A stretch of DNA of 64,000 nucleotides, from the NCBI RefSeq assembly GCF_014193515.1, contig NZ_BLXX01000002.1, forward strand, positions 546,810 to 610,809. The letters are read 5' to 3'. This DNA is from Geomonas silvestris (GTDB lineage Bacteria > Desulfobacterota > Desulfuromonadia > Geobacterales > Geobacteraceae). The notes beneath the pieces were generated by a model that saw only the letters and a list, made by a program, of their open reading frames with translations, did no database searches and was not told the DNA's origin. Shown in pieces: positions 57,492-64,000 of this stretch. Both the position numbers and the translations under genes were made by a program. Each line of letters begins with the position of its first letter. The first letter of the stretch is position 1.

Positions 57492-58691
57492 CTAGGTAGA
57501 GATGATCTTGTTTTTTAGAATAAGGATCTCGAAGGCGAGGGAGATCTTCCCCATGAGCCTGAGCAGGTCGTTGCTCTCCCGATCCAAGGGCCTCGACCCG
57601 CCTTCCACGTAGAGGATCGCCACGACCCTCCCCATCATGACCAGGGGAGCCAGGAACTGGTTCAGCGAGGGTCCCGCACCGAGCGCGGCCAGCATCGCGT
57701 TGTTGCAGGGGGTGAGCGGGAACGACCCGAGGTAGTGGGTCTTGCTCTCCACCACGGCACGCAGCACGCTCGGCTCGTTGAGCGCGATGGAAAGCTTCTC
57801 GACCTCCGGCAGCTGCGCGTTTCCCGCCTGGGCAACCCAGCCGTTCACCCGGTCCCCTTTGACCAGGAAAAGCGCCGCGCGGCTGTACTGCCGCCCCAGG
57901 TAGCCGACTGCCAGTGCGCCGATGCTGTGCCGGTCCGGCGCCTCGGTGAGCCCCCGAAGCATCCCCTCCAGGGAAAAATCGGGTTCGGCCTGGGCCGGGG
58001 CCGCCTGCCAGGAAGCGACGGCAGGGGGGAACGGCTCGGCACCGAGTTCCTCCAGGTCGGCGAAGGTTTCCGCCTCCTCGAGGGGGGCGAGCTCGAAGAT
58101 GTCGATCTCTTCCGGCTCGGCCTGCGCTGCGGGTGCCGGTGCCGGTGCCGGTGCCGGCTGGGGTACGGCGGCCAGGTGAGCGGCAGGCGCTGCGGCGAGG
58201 TTCGCCTGGGGGGAGAGCCGGTTCCTGGCGCGGCCGCCGCCGGCGACCGTTATGTAGCGCAGTTCGCGCCGGACCCGGTAGTACTTCTCCAGGGCGCTCA
58301 CGATGCGCAGCTCGGGTGCGATGTGCGGCACCACGATGAAGCCGGTGGCAAAGGAGATTTCGTCGATGGCGCCGAAGTCGGAGGGGTCGGCCATGGCCAG
58401 GGCGAGCTTGCGGTTGGTGAGGGAAAGCGGGACCACGCGGTACTTCTTGGCGACCTCTTCCGGGATCACCTGGATCACCTGCGGCGGGATGTCGAGGAAC
58501 TGCTCGGGGCGCGCGTAGGGGACCCCGGTCTTGCGGCCGAGGTACATGGCCAGTTCGTTTTCGTCCAGAAGCCCCATCTCGACCAGGTTGGTGCCGAAAC
58601 GGCCACCGAAGATCGCCTGACCTTTCAGCGTCTCCTCGACATCAGCCGAGCTGAGCTTCCCTTCGCGAACCAGCAATTCCCCGAGCTTCAC
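57492..58691 (-). CDS. MshEN-domain protein without ATPase domain, GAF-like C-terminus
   Basis: The 399-residue protein opens with an MshEN domain (about 1-140) made of two consecutive ligand motifs, KLGELLVREGKLS and FGTNLVEMGLLDENELA. This module binds c-di-GMP in MshE/GspE-type secretion ATPases. An Ala/Pro linker follows (about 160-195, with PAPAPAPAPA), then an acidic patch (EEIDIFELAPLEEAETF) and a C-terminal GAF-like domain. The Walker ATPase of true GspE/PilB proteins is absent, so this is a stand-alone sensor or adaptor. The start is GTG with GGAGG 7 bp upstream. No type II secretion or pilus gene is adjacent. Confidence 0.75.
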   Translation of the reverse strand: MKLGELLVREGKLSSADVEETLKGQAIFGGRFGTNLVEMGLLDENELAMYLGRKTGVPYARPEQFLDIPPQVIQVIPEEVAKKYRVVPLSLTNRKLALAMADPSDFGAIDEISFATGFIVVPHIAPELRIVSALEKYYRVRRELRYITVAGGGRARNRLSPQANLAAAPAAHLAAVPQPAPAPAPAPAAQAEPEEIDIFELAPLEEAETFADLEELGAEPFPPAVASWQAAPAQAEPDFSLEGMLRGLTEAPDRHSIGALAVGYLGRQYSRAALFLVKGDRVNGWVAQAGNAQLPEVEKLSIALNEPSVLRAVVESKTHYLGSFPLTPCNNAMLAALGAGPSLNQFLAPLVMMGRVVAILYVEGGSRPLDRESNDLLRLMGKISLAFEILILKNKIIST

Positions 58692-58762
58692 CGAGTGGCC
58701 TCCTGCGGTACGTGCCCCGCAACCGGTGCCGGCACTTATTACAGTTTCATAACATCGGCGTT

Positions 58763-58791
58763 AATTTAGAATTCCCTGAGACTGTTGTCAA
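58763..58791 (-). promoter_or_regulatory. Promoter of the MshEN gene
   Basis: On the minus strand TTGACA (58791-58786), 17 bp, TAAATT (58768-58763), about 72 bp before the GTG start. This is one of the better sigma-70 matches in the window. Confidence 0.6.
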
Positions 58792-58794
58792 CAG
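58782..58794. promoter_or_regulatory. Perfect palindrome overlapping the MshEN -35 box (candidate operator)
   Basis: CTGTTGTCAACAG is a perfect 6+1+6 palindrome covering the -35 hexamer. A dimeric regulator could occlude the promoter here; no regulator is identified. Confidence 0.4.
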
Positions 58795-58892
58795 CCAATT
58801 GGCAGCTCCCTCCATTCTGTGCAAGGCCTGACCAGCGGGTGGCGCCAAACGCGGGCTCGAGCCGGGCGCCAGCGGCGTCTCCCGGGAGTGCT

Positions 58893-59465
58893 TCAGCTCA
58901 CCCCGGTGATCCCGAACTCCTTGCACTCGCGCCCCTTGCCGAGCTCCACCTCGTCGCCCACCGTCTTGCCGATCAGGTCCCGCCCCAAGGGGGAGTTCGG
59001 GGTGATCACCAGCACCTCGCACCCCTCCAGGTCGAGTTTCATCCCCCCTTCTTCAGGTCCGATGAACACCGTGCGCGTCTCGCCGTCTTCCGCCTCCAGG
59101 GTCACCAGTGCGGTGAGCCGGATCGGGGTGTCGTCGGAGAACTGCTGGAGTTCCAGGGTCCGGTAGGCGTGCAGGGCGGACTTGATCTCCTGGGCCCGGT
59201 TGGCCTGCCCCTGCGAGAGGTAGGAGGCCTCCAGGCTGAGCGTGTCGTACTTGTTGTCCGGCACGTTTTCTTCGTGAATGGCGGCCTCGTGCGCGGCCTT
59301 GGCCGCTGCCGCGAAGAGCGCCAGGTCCGCGCTGAGGCGGTTTATGATGAGACGATGGATCCTTTGCTTGCGTGTTGTTGCGATGGTGCACCTGCCTTGA
59401 CTGTGTGGATGGCCCGCCGGGCGGGGAAGAGCGGGATAGTATAACGATCCTGGCCCGGATGTCAC
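58893..59465 (-). CDS. GreA/GreB-family transcription elongation factor
   Basis: Gre factors rescue backtracked RNA polymerase by stimulating transcript cleavage through their coiled-coil tip. The protein has an N-terminal coiled coil with acidic tip (EENVPDNKYDTLSLEASYL) and a C-terminal FKBP-like domain ending NSPLGRDLIGKTVGDEVEL. Annotated from the only canonical start (GTG 59465, 190 codons). However, that GTG lies on a -35 box and the first ~27 residues look non-coding. The true start may be AUC at 59384, after an AAGGCAGGTG site, giving 163 residues and IATTRKQRI... as the N-terminus. It could be a Rnk/GreB-like paralogue rather than housekeeping GreA. Confidence 0.8.
   Translation of the reverse strand: MTSGPGSLYYPALPRPAGHPHSQGRCTIATTRKQRIHRLIINRLSADLALFAAAAKAAHEAAIHEENVPDNKYDTLSLEASYLSQGQANRAQEIKSALHAYRTLELQQFSDDTPIRLTALVTLEAEDGETRTVFIGPEEGGMKLDLEGCEVLVITPNSPLGRDLIGKTVGDEVELGKGRECKEFGITGVS
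59438..59465 (-). promoter_or_regulatory. Candidate promoter of the Gre gene
   Basis: On the minus strand GTGACA (59465-59460), 16 bp, TATACT (59443-59438). Transcription would start near 59431, downstream of the only canonical start codon, which supports a later translation start. Confidence 0.5.
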
Positions 59466-59544
59466 CCCCGAATTGCACCAGCCGAGTCGGCTGGGCCAAT
59501 CGCTAAGCCAGGACCGTTTTCCAGCTCAAAGGTGCAAAACATCC

Positions 59545-59573
59545 TGTAGATTTTACCTTTGGAAGCATACAAT
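59545..59573 (+). promoter_or_regulatory. Weak candidate promoter of the 59635 gene
   Basis: TGTAGA (59545-59550), 17 bp, TACAAT (59568-59573). The -10 is good; the -35 is poor. Confidence 0.35.
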
Positions 59574-59634
59574 GAGATATAGGAGGAGCTAAGAGGAGGG
59601 CGCTGTGAGTGACGCTGCCCAAAGGAGGTTGGAC

Positions 59635-60006
59635 ATGCAAGGTTACGAACTGGTTAAGGCAATCGAGCAAGAGAGAAGTTCCCATGGCGATCGGATCTTC
59701 ATCAAATGGTGGCGCAACGAGGAGGACTTCATCGACTTCGACCTGGTGACCCGTTTTCTGGACAACCTGAACTACTCAAGCCAGATCTCCGGGTTCGAGC
59801 TCATCGACCAGGACGAGATGTGGAAGACGGTGGAGCGCCGGTCCAACGGCAAGGCCAAGAAGGTGGAGCGTGACGGCGAGTTCAAGGTGTTCTGGACGCC
59901 GCCCAAAAACTCGGAGACCGAAATCACCTGCACCGAGTGCCCCTACACCCCGGAAACCCTCCTGAGGATCCTGGACGCCGAGACCAACGACAACTACGTC
60001 GACTGA
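59635..60006 (+). CDS. Conserved hypothetical protein (123 aa)
   Basis: No family recognised. The 123-residue, acidic, soluble protein has a Trp-rich segment (FIKWWRNEEDFIDFD), a mixed alpha/beta pattern and one CxxC pair (ITCTECP) near the C-terminus that could bind metal or be redox active. Two starts have good ribosome sites: ATG 59635 (AAAGGAGG) and GTG 59605 (GAGGAGGG); the ATG was chosen. It stands alone between divergent and convergent neighbours, ending before a bidirectional hairpin. Codon use resembles its neighbours, so it is probably native. Confidence 0.65.
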   Translation: MQGYELVKAIEQERSSHGDRIFIKWWRNEEDFIDFDLVTRFLDNLNYSSQISGFELIDQDEMWKTVERRSNGKAKKVERDGEFKVFWTPPKNSETEITCTECPYTPETLLRILDAETNDNYVD

Positions 60007-60070
60007 GTTCCGCTGTAAGCATGCGAGGCCGGGGTGACAGCTCCGGCTGCTGACACGTAAAGCTAGAAGA

Positions 60071-60112
60071 AATCGGCCCCTTCGCGTGAACGCCCAGGGG
60101 CCGATCTTGTGT
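60071..60112. terminator. Bidirectional hairpin between the 59635 gene and bcp
   Basis: aatcggcccct pairs with aggggccgatc around a 14-nt loop, with T-rich flanks on both strands. Confidence 0.7.
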
Positions 60113-60172
60113 TCATTTAAATCTGTCCGAGCAGGCGAGTGCCCAAGGCAGCACTTGAGGGATGCCTCAGGT

Positions 60173-60652
60173 TCAGCGGCCCCTGGCGAGCATCTTGAAG
60201 AAGTCGAGCACCTTGTCCGGGTGTTCCGCGGCCTTCGGGATCTTGGGCCAGTGCTTGATGATCGTGCCGTCGGGGGCGATGACCACGGTGGAACGGATGG
60301 TTCCCAACGTCGTCTTGCCGTACTGGATCTTCTCGCCATAGGCGCCGTAGGCTTTCATCACCGAGGCATCCGGGTCCGAGAGGAGCAACAGCGGAAGGTT
60401 GTACTGGCAGATGAACTTGTCGTGGGACTTCAAGGTGTCTTTGCTGACCCCCACCACCGCCCCGCCCAACTGTTCGAAGAGCGGCAGCAGTTTGCCGAAC
60501 CCGACCGCCTCGGCGGTGCATCCGGGGGTGTTGTCCCGGGGGTAAAAGTAGAGAACCAGGATCTTCCCGGCAAAATCCTTGAGCGAGTGTTTCTTGCCGT
60601 CGCTCCCCTCCAAGGTGAAGTCGGGCGCAGCCTGCCCTTCCAAAAATGCCAT
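60173..60652 (-). CDS. bcp: Thioredoxin-dependent thiol peroxidase (Bcp/PrxQ type)
   Basis: Bcp removes H2O2 and organic peroxides using thioredoxin. The 159-residue protein has peroxidatic Cys45 in DNTPGCTAEA. The resolving Cys found five residues later in E. coli Bcp is Val50, so this is either a one-Cys form or uses Cys82 (DKFICQYN). The ATG at 60652 has GGAGG 5 bp upstream; an in-frame TTG at 60664 is part of that site region and was rejected. Cytoplasmic, monomeric by family. Confidence 0.92.
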   Translation of the reverse strand: MAFLEGQAAPDFTLEGSDGKKHSLKDFAGKILVLYFYPRDNTPGCTAEAVGFGKLLPLFEQLGGAVVGVSKDTLKSHDKFICQYNLPLLLLSDPDASVMKAYGAYGEKIQYGKTTLGTIRSTVVIAPDGTIIKHWPKIPKAAEHPDKVLDFFKMLARGR

Positions 60653-60817
60653 GTTTTCCTCCAATGGTGATGTACGTCCCTTATCTCATGAATAGAGCGG
60701 GTGTGCGGGACTAACAATAGCAGAGCAGGATGGAAAGGCAAGCTATTGCTGCGGCTTAGCTTGCCTCGCCGCCCGTTTCGCGCTATGCTGCGCCCGCTTC
60801 AAGTCGAAGGGGGATCC

Positions 60818-61354
60818 GTGAGCACAGCGCCGGTACATCAATTTCTGCTGCAGGGAGAGCCGTGGTATCACTTTGCCGGGGTGCTGCTCGTGATCACGCT
60901 CGCCGTTTTGCAGGCGCGGGTGGGACGCGCCGGCGCACTCTGGCTGATCCTCTGGGCGCTCCCCGGGACGATCCTGCACGAACTGGCGCACCTGGTGGTG
61001 GCGCTCATTACCGGCGGGCGTCCTGTCGGCTTCAGCGTCATTCCGCACCGGGAGCCGGGGCGTGGCGGCTGGCGCCTGGGCTCGGTCACCATCAGCCGCC
61101 CCCACGCCATCGCGGCGCTCCCCTCGGCTCTCGCACCGCTGGCGCTGAACCTGGTCGCCTACTACCTCTTTTGCAACTGGGGGCGCTGGTTCCGCGCCGA
61201 TCTTTTCCACACCCTCTCCATGTACGCCGCCATCTACCTGTTCAGCTACAGCTCCATCCCCTCGGGGCAGGATATCAAGGTCGCCCTCTCCAGCCCATTC
61301 GGTGTCGGCCTCTATACGGCCGCCGCCGGCAGCGCCTGGCTCGTGCTGCGCTGA
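60818..61354 (+). CDS. HExxH integral-membrane protein, M50-like
   Basis: The 178-residue protein has about four to five hydrophobic segments and a HELAH motif (His54-Glu55, His58) inside a helix (PGTILHELAHLVVALITGG), the zinc-binding pattern of M50 site-2 proteases and of related non-proteolytic membrane proteins. A later NxxPSGQDI segment may supply a third ligand. GTG 60818 is chosen for its AAGGGGGA site; the longer frame begins in the bcp-side spacer. Substrate unknown; proteolysis is not proven. Confidence 0.7.
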   Translation: MSTAPVHQFLLQGEPWYHFAGVLLVITLAVLQARVGRAGALWLILWALPGTILHELAHLVVALITGGRPVGFSVIPHREPGRGGWRLGSVTISRPHAIAALPSALAPLALNLVAYYLFCNWGRWFRADLFHTLSMYAAIYLFSYSSIPSGQDIKVALSSPFGVGLYTAAAGSAWLVLR

Positions 61355-61362
61355 CCCCTGCG

Positions 61363-61557
61363 GTGCATTACAGCTCCGAGTATCTCGACATCACCATCGC
61401 GAGCTCCGCCTTGGCCGGGGTCAGCCAGAGTGGCAACATCGCCACCGTAACCCTGCAGCTCGCCAACGGCGCCGAGCCCGCGGCGAAGGCCTTCTCCGTT
61501 ACCAACATTCGTATCCTTGACATCTCCTCAATGCTCGGCAAAATTAGGCAGGCCTAA
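61363..61557 (+). pseudogene. Possible C-terminal remnant of a cohesin/Ig-like exported protein
   Basis: A short frame reads YLDITIASSALAGVSQSGNI, then ATVTLQLANGAEPAAK. It resembles the beta-sandwich tail of large secreted proteins, with no signal peptide or start beyond a GTG at 61363. It looks like a decayed 3' end. Coding status is uncertain. Confidence 0.35.
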
Positions 61558-61620
61558 TATTGGCTTGCAACGGCTCGGGCGGATCCGCTTCCAGCTAAAA
61601 CGGGTGTAAAGGAGGTGGCG

Positions 61621-62292
61621 ATGGCAGGGAAAACGTCGAAATCGGGCAAGAAGCGCATCAAAAGGAATTTCCGGAACTTCACACCAACTCCGTTGCTCAA
61701 TTTCTGCTTGAGGGTTAAGCGGGGGCTCACGGACAACACGTACATCTCGGAAGCCTTCTGGGCGATGTATGGTCCGCTCCGGCAACGTTTGTTCGAGGCA
61801 ACGGACAGGTACGAGGGTGGCTATCAGGTGGCGACGGACGGCGCCAGGAGCCAGATCCGGGAACGGGAAAAGCTCGCCGAAGAACTTGTCGCACTGCTGG
61901 ATGAAATGGCCTCGGCTCTGGAGTCGGCAAGTTTTCGCGACCCCGCGGTGCTTCTCAGTACCGGCTACGACCTCACCGTGGAAAGGAGAAGCACCCCGAG
62001 GGAAAAACCACCACTGGGTCCCCCTACGGACTTCCGGGTTGAAAACCTTGCGGAGCCGAGCAAAGTCCTCGGCACGGTCAGCAACATGATGAGTGCCATC
62101 ATCCAGGAGATCCATATCAATACTCAGGACCCTGCGGTGGAGGCACACTGGCGCCACAAGGGGATCTACTTCGATCCTGCCAATATGGTCATCGAGGGGC
62201 TGGAGCCAGGCAACGTCTTTTTCCGCATGAGGTACCTCCGGGAAGACGGCCCCGGCCCGTGGTCGCCCATCGTCACTACGCCGGTCACCTGA
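61621..62292 (+). CDS. Hypothetical protein with fibronectin-III-like C-terminus (223 aa)
   Basis: The protein has a basic N-terminus (KTSKSGKKRIKRNFRNF), a helical middle (about 60-110, REREKLAEELVALLDEMAS) and a C-terminal ~80 residues ending VFFRMRYLREDGPGPWSP, which resembles an FnIII strand pattern. It has no signal peptide. ATG 61621 is preferred (AAAGGAGG at 61607-61614); an in-frame GTG is at 61615. Similar architectures occur in surface- or stress-associated proteins, but no function can be given. A strong terminator follows. Confidence 0.6.
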   Translation: MAGKTSKSGKKRIKRNFRNFTPTPLLNFCLRVKRGLTDNTYISEAFWAMYGPLRQRLFEATDRYEGGYQVATDGARSQIREREKLAEELVALLDEMASALESASFRDPAVLLSTGYDLTVERRSTPREKPPLGPPTDFRVENLAEPSKVLGTVSNMMSAIIQEIHINTQDPAVEAHWRHKGIYFDPANMVIEGLEPGNVFFRMRYLREDGPGPWSPIVTTPVT

Positions 62293-62321
62293 TCCGCTTA
62301 GCTGGCTGCCCGGATCGTCAG

Positions 62322-62351
62322 AAGAGGCACCCTTTGGGTGCCTCTTTTTTT
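62322..62351 (+). terminator. Rho-independent terminator after the 61621 gene
   Basis: aagaggcaccc pairs with gggtgcctctt around TTT, then T7, 30 bp after the stop. Confidence 0.9.
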
Positions 62352-62445
62352 GTCCCTTACGCGTAAGCTGGCTTCAGCAGGCCGTCAAATTTCATCAGGG
62401 AAGTTCCAGGGATGCCCAATCTTTAGTCGGCGAGAGATGCTCTTA

Positions 62446-62574
62446 CGTTCCCCCCCTTTGGAAAAGGGGGGGCAGGGGGGATTCGCCTTTGACATGATGG
62501 CACCTCGTAAGTGCAAGAACTTTTGATCAAAAATCGAATCCCTCCTGTCCTCCCTTTTCCAAAGGGAGGGACGT
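62446..62574. repeat. BIME-like inverted repeat beside the IS256 element
   Basis: Two arms of about 40 bp (62446-62485 and 62535-62574) are inverted copies with about 85% identity, each containing the core CCTTTGGAAAAGGG, itself a hairpin. They are bounded by ACGT on both sides and separated by about 50 bp. The region 62293-62749 otherwise holds only the terminator and the IS end. Confidence 0.75.
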
Positions 62575-62683
62575 GACTACCGGCTGCTATGTTCTTACCT
62601 CACGAAGCACAGGTGCGCCGCGTTCCTCAGTTTTCCAGATAGCCAAAAGGAGACAGGCACCTGCCGGAGCCGGTCCCCCAGCC

Positions 62684-64000
62684 GGGCCTGTAAAATCCTT
62701 TGTGTAAATGGCCATTTTCGGTTAGAACCCACTCGATAGGAGGGAGCCGATGGCCAGTGTAGATGAATTGCTTGATGCTTTGATTAAGGACTGCAAGAAA
62801 CCAGAAGACATAGTTGGCGAAAACGGCCTTCTGAAGCAGCTGACTAAGCGTGTCCTGGAGCGGGCAATGCAGGTCGAGATGACGGATCATCTCGGCTACG
62901 AAAAGCATTCTCCAGACGGCAATAACAGCGGCAACTCACGCAACGGGACCTATAAGAAGACCGTCAAAGGTGAGTTCGGCACCCTTGAGGTCACAGTGCC
63001 GCGAGACCGCAATGGGAGTTTCGATCCACTAATTCTGCCGAAAGGGCAGAGTCGCTTTACCGGGTTTGACGACAAGATCATCTCTATGTACGCCCGGGGG
63101 ATGACCACCCGTGACATCCAAAGCCATCTTCAGGAGATGTACGGGGTCGAGGTGTCGCCGGCACTTGTTTCACAGGTCACTGACGCCATAGCAGATGAAG
63201 TAAAACAGTGGCAGAATCGGCCTTTAGATGAGGTCTACCCGATCGTGTACCTGGATGCCATCAGGGTCAGAGTCCGTCACAATGGACATGTCATTAACAA
63301 GGCAGTCTACCTCGGCATAGGCATCACCGCTGAAGGGATGAAGGAGATCCTTGGGATGTGGACTGCCGAAAATGAAGGTGCCAAGTTTTGGCTCCAGGTG
63401 GTCACGGAACTTAGAAATCGAGGCGTAAAGGATATCTTCATCGCATGTGTCGACGGTCTCAAAGGCTTTCCTGAAGCAATTGAAGCGGTTTTCCCGAGCA
63501 CCCAGGTTCAGCTTTGTATCGTACATATGGTCCGTCACAGCATGAATTACGTTTCCAGAAAACGATGGAAAGAAGTTGCTGAGGACCTGAAGACAATCTA
63601 TCAGGCCCCGACGGCACAGCAGGCAGAGATGAACCTGGAGGCTTTTGAGGCAAAATGGGATCCGACATACCCATCGGTATCGAAAGCGTGGCGGAGGAAC
63701 TGGGATAATATCATTCCCTTCTTCTCCTATGCTCCCGAGATCAGAAGGGCCATCTACACCACCAACACCATTGAATCACTGAACATGTCGGTCCGGAAGG
63801 TAACGAAAAACCGAGGCTCCTTCCCGAACGACGAAGCGATGTTCAAGCTGCTTTACTTGGCGTTTAGGAACGTCTCCAAGACTTGGTGCAGAGCGATCCC
63901 GGGGTGGAGGCTAGCCCTAAACCAGTTCTCGATCATTTACGAAGGTAGAATGCCCGTTATGTAGCCGATAGGACATTTACACAAAATCCTTTACACCCCC
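62684..64000 (+). mobile_element. IS256-family insertion sequence
   Basis: The left end near 62684 (GGGCCTGTAAAATCC...) and the right end near 64000 (reverse complement GGGGGTGTAAAGGAT...) form terminal inverted repeats of about 27 bp, sharing TGTAAA and TTTGTGTAAATG. They enclose one intact transposase gene, so the element of about 1.3 kb appears complete. The right end coincides with the window edge, so the target duplication (usually 8 bp) cannot be checked. The left flank is 110 bp from the BIME repeat. Confidence 0.85.
62750..63964 (+). CDS. IS256-family DDE transposase
   Basis: The 404-residue length is standard and the frame is intact. The DDE triad regions are visible: YLDAIRVRVRHNG (first Asp), FIACVDGLKGFPEAI (second Asp) and TNTIESLNMSVRKVTKNRGSF (Glu). 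The N-terminal helix-turn-helix region includes LERAMQVEMTDHLGYEKH. The ATG follows GGAGGGAG. The intact triad predicts an active copy-out/paste-in transposase; lower GC and AT-rich third positions suggest recent arrival. Confidence 0.95.
   Translation: MASVDELLDALIKDCKKPEDIVGENGLLKQLTKRVLERAMQVEMTDHLGYEKHSPDGNNSGNSRNGTYKKTVKGEFGTLEVTVPRDRNGSFDPLILPKGQSRFTGFDDKIISMYARGMTTRDIQSHLQEMYGVEVSPALVSQVTDAIADEVKQWQNRPLDEVYPIVYLDAIRVRVRHNGHVINKAVYLGIGITAEGMKEILGMWTAENEGAKFWLQVVTELRNRGVKDIFIACVDGLKGFPEAIEAVFPSTQVQLCIVHMVRHSMNYVSRKRWKEVAEDLKTIYQAPTAQQAEMNLEAFEAKWDPTYPSVSKAWRRNWDNIIPFFSYAPEIRRAIYTTNTIESLNMSVRKVTKNRGSFPNDEAMFKLLYLAFRNVSKTWCRAIPGWRLALNQFSIIYEGRMPVM

Noticed and set aside
57922..58179. Repeated Ala-Pro codons in the MshEN gene as a DNA repeat element
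   Set aside because: The GGTGCC tandem is the coding of a flexible Ala/Pro linker, not an independent repeat.
61615..61620. GTG 61615 as start of the FnIII-like gene
   Set aside because: It adjoins the AAAGGAGG site directly; the ATG at 61621 has proper spacing.

Overview
The window is high-GC bacterial chromosome. Its gene content suggests a Geobacteraceae-type deltaproteobacterium (Geobacter/Geomonas/Citrifermentans group). The signs are a 14-subunit complex I operon with a fused NuoB-C-D protein, two tandem TIGR04073 proteins, a YgbA_NO-family protein, a two-domain radical-SAM protein beside RNase G, and small stress proteins typical of soil and sediment bacteria. The taxon is an inference from content; no marker gene was searched.

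Layout. (1) 284-13565, + strand: an alpha-glucan/trehalose/maltose operon (TreZ, GH57-DUF3536, TreY, GlgE, a TreS-maltokinase fusion), ending with a CHRD protein and a terminator. TreY/TreZ convert glucan to trehalose, TreS links trehalose to maltose, the maltokinase makes maltose-1-phosphate, and GlgE returns it to glucan. (2) 13764-19495: a stress-flavoured stretch with a YihY/BrkB membrane protein, Ku (no LigD here), a DUF748 envelope protein, DUF3309 and DUF6496 mini-proteins, a glycine-zipper protein, a hemerythrin and a Gly/Gln/Lys-rich hydrophilin-like peptide. (3) 19825-23314, - strand: DUF4105 (Lnb-like), DUF3015, a DUF3332 lipoprotein, TatA. (4) 23491-33967: response regulator, UvrB, PcnB, a CorA-type transporter, an MCP behind a sigma-28-like promoter, a YgbA_NO/ferredoxin/peroxiredoxin set with FNR/HcpR-like boxes, a TIGR04073 pair and a Lys/Ala-rich secreted protein. 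(5) 34254-42010: a ribosome/RNA-linked block (radical SAM, RNase G, PurT, Rieske, L21, L27, ObgE).

(6) 42087-57347, - strand: the complete complex I operon nuoA-BCD-E-F-G-H-(ankyrin)-I-J-K-L-M-(GxxExxY unit)-N. Two non-complex-I insertions interrupt it: an intact ankyrin gene between nuoH and nuoI, and an inverted-repeat-bounded, frameshifted GxxExxY gene between nuoM and nuoN. (7) 57492-62292: a c-di-GMP-binding-type MshEN protein without an ATPase domain, a Gre factor with an odd start, small conserved genes, Bcp, a HExxH membrane protein and a fibronectin-like protein. (8) 62446-64000: a large REP/BIME-type inverted repeat followed by an intact IS256-family element reaching the window edge.

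No tRNA, rRNA, CRISPR array or prophage was recognised. The most unusual items are the GxxExxY unit, the paired FNR/HcpR-like boxes, the sigma-28-like promoter of the loop-less MCP, the CorA-type protein with a GMS motif and MgtE_N-like N-terminus, the stand-alone MshEN protein and the probable AUC start of the Gre gene. None alone proves a new system; each has a stated test.
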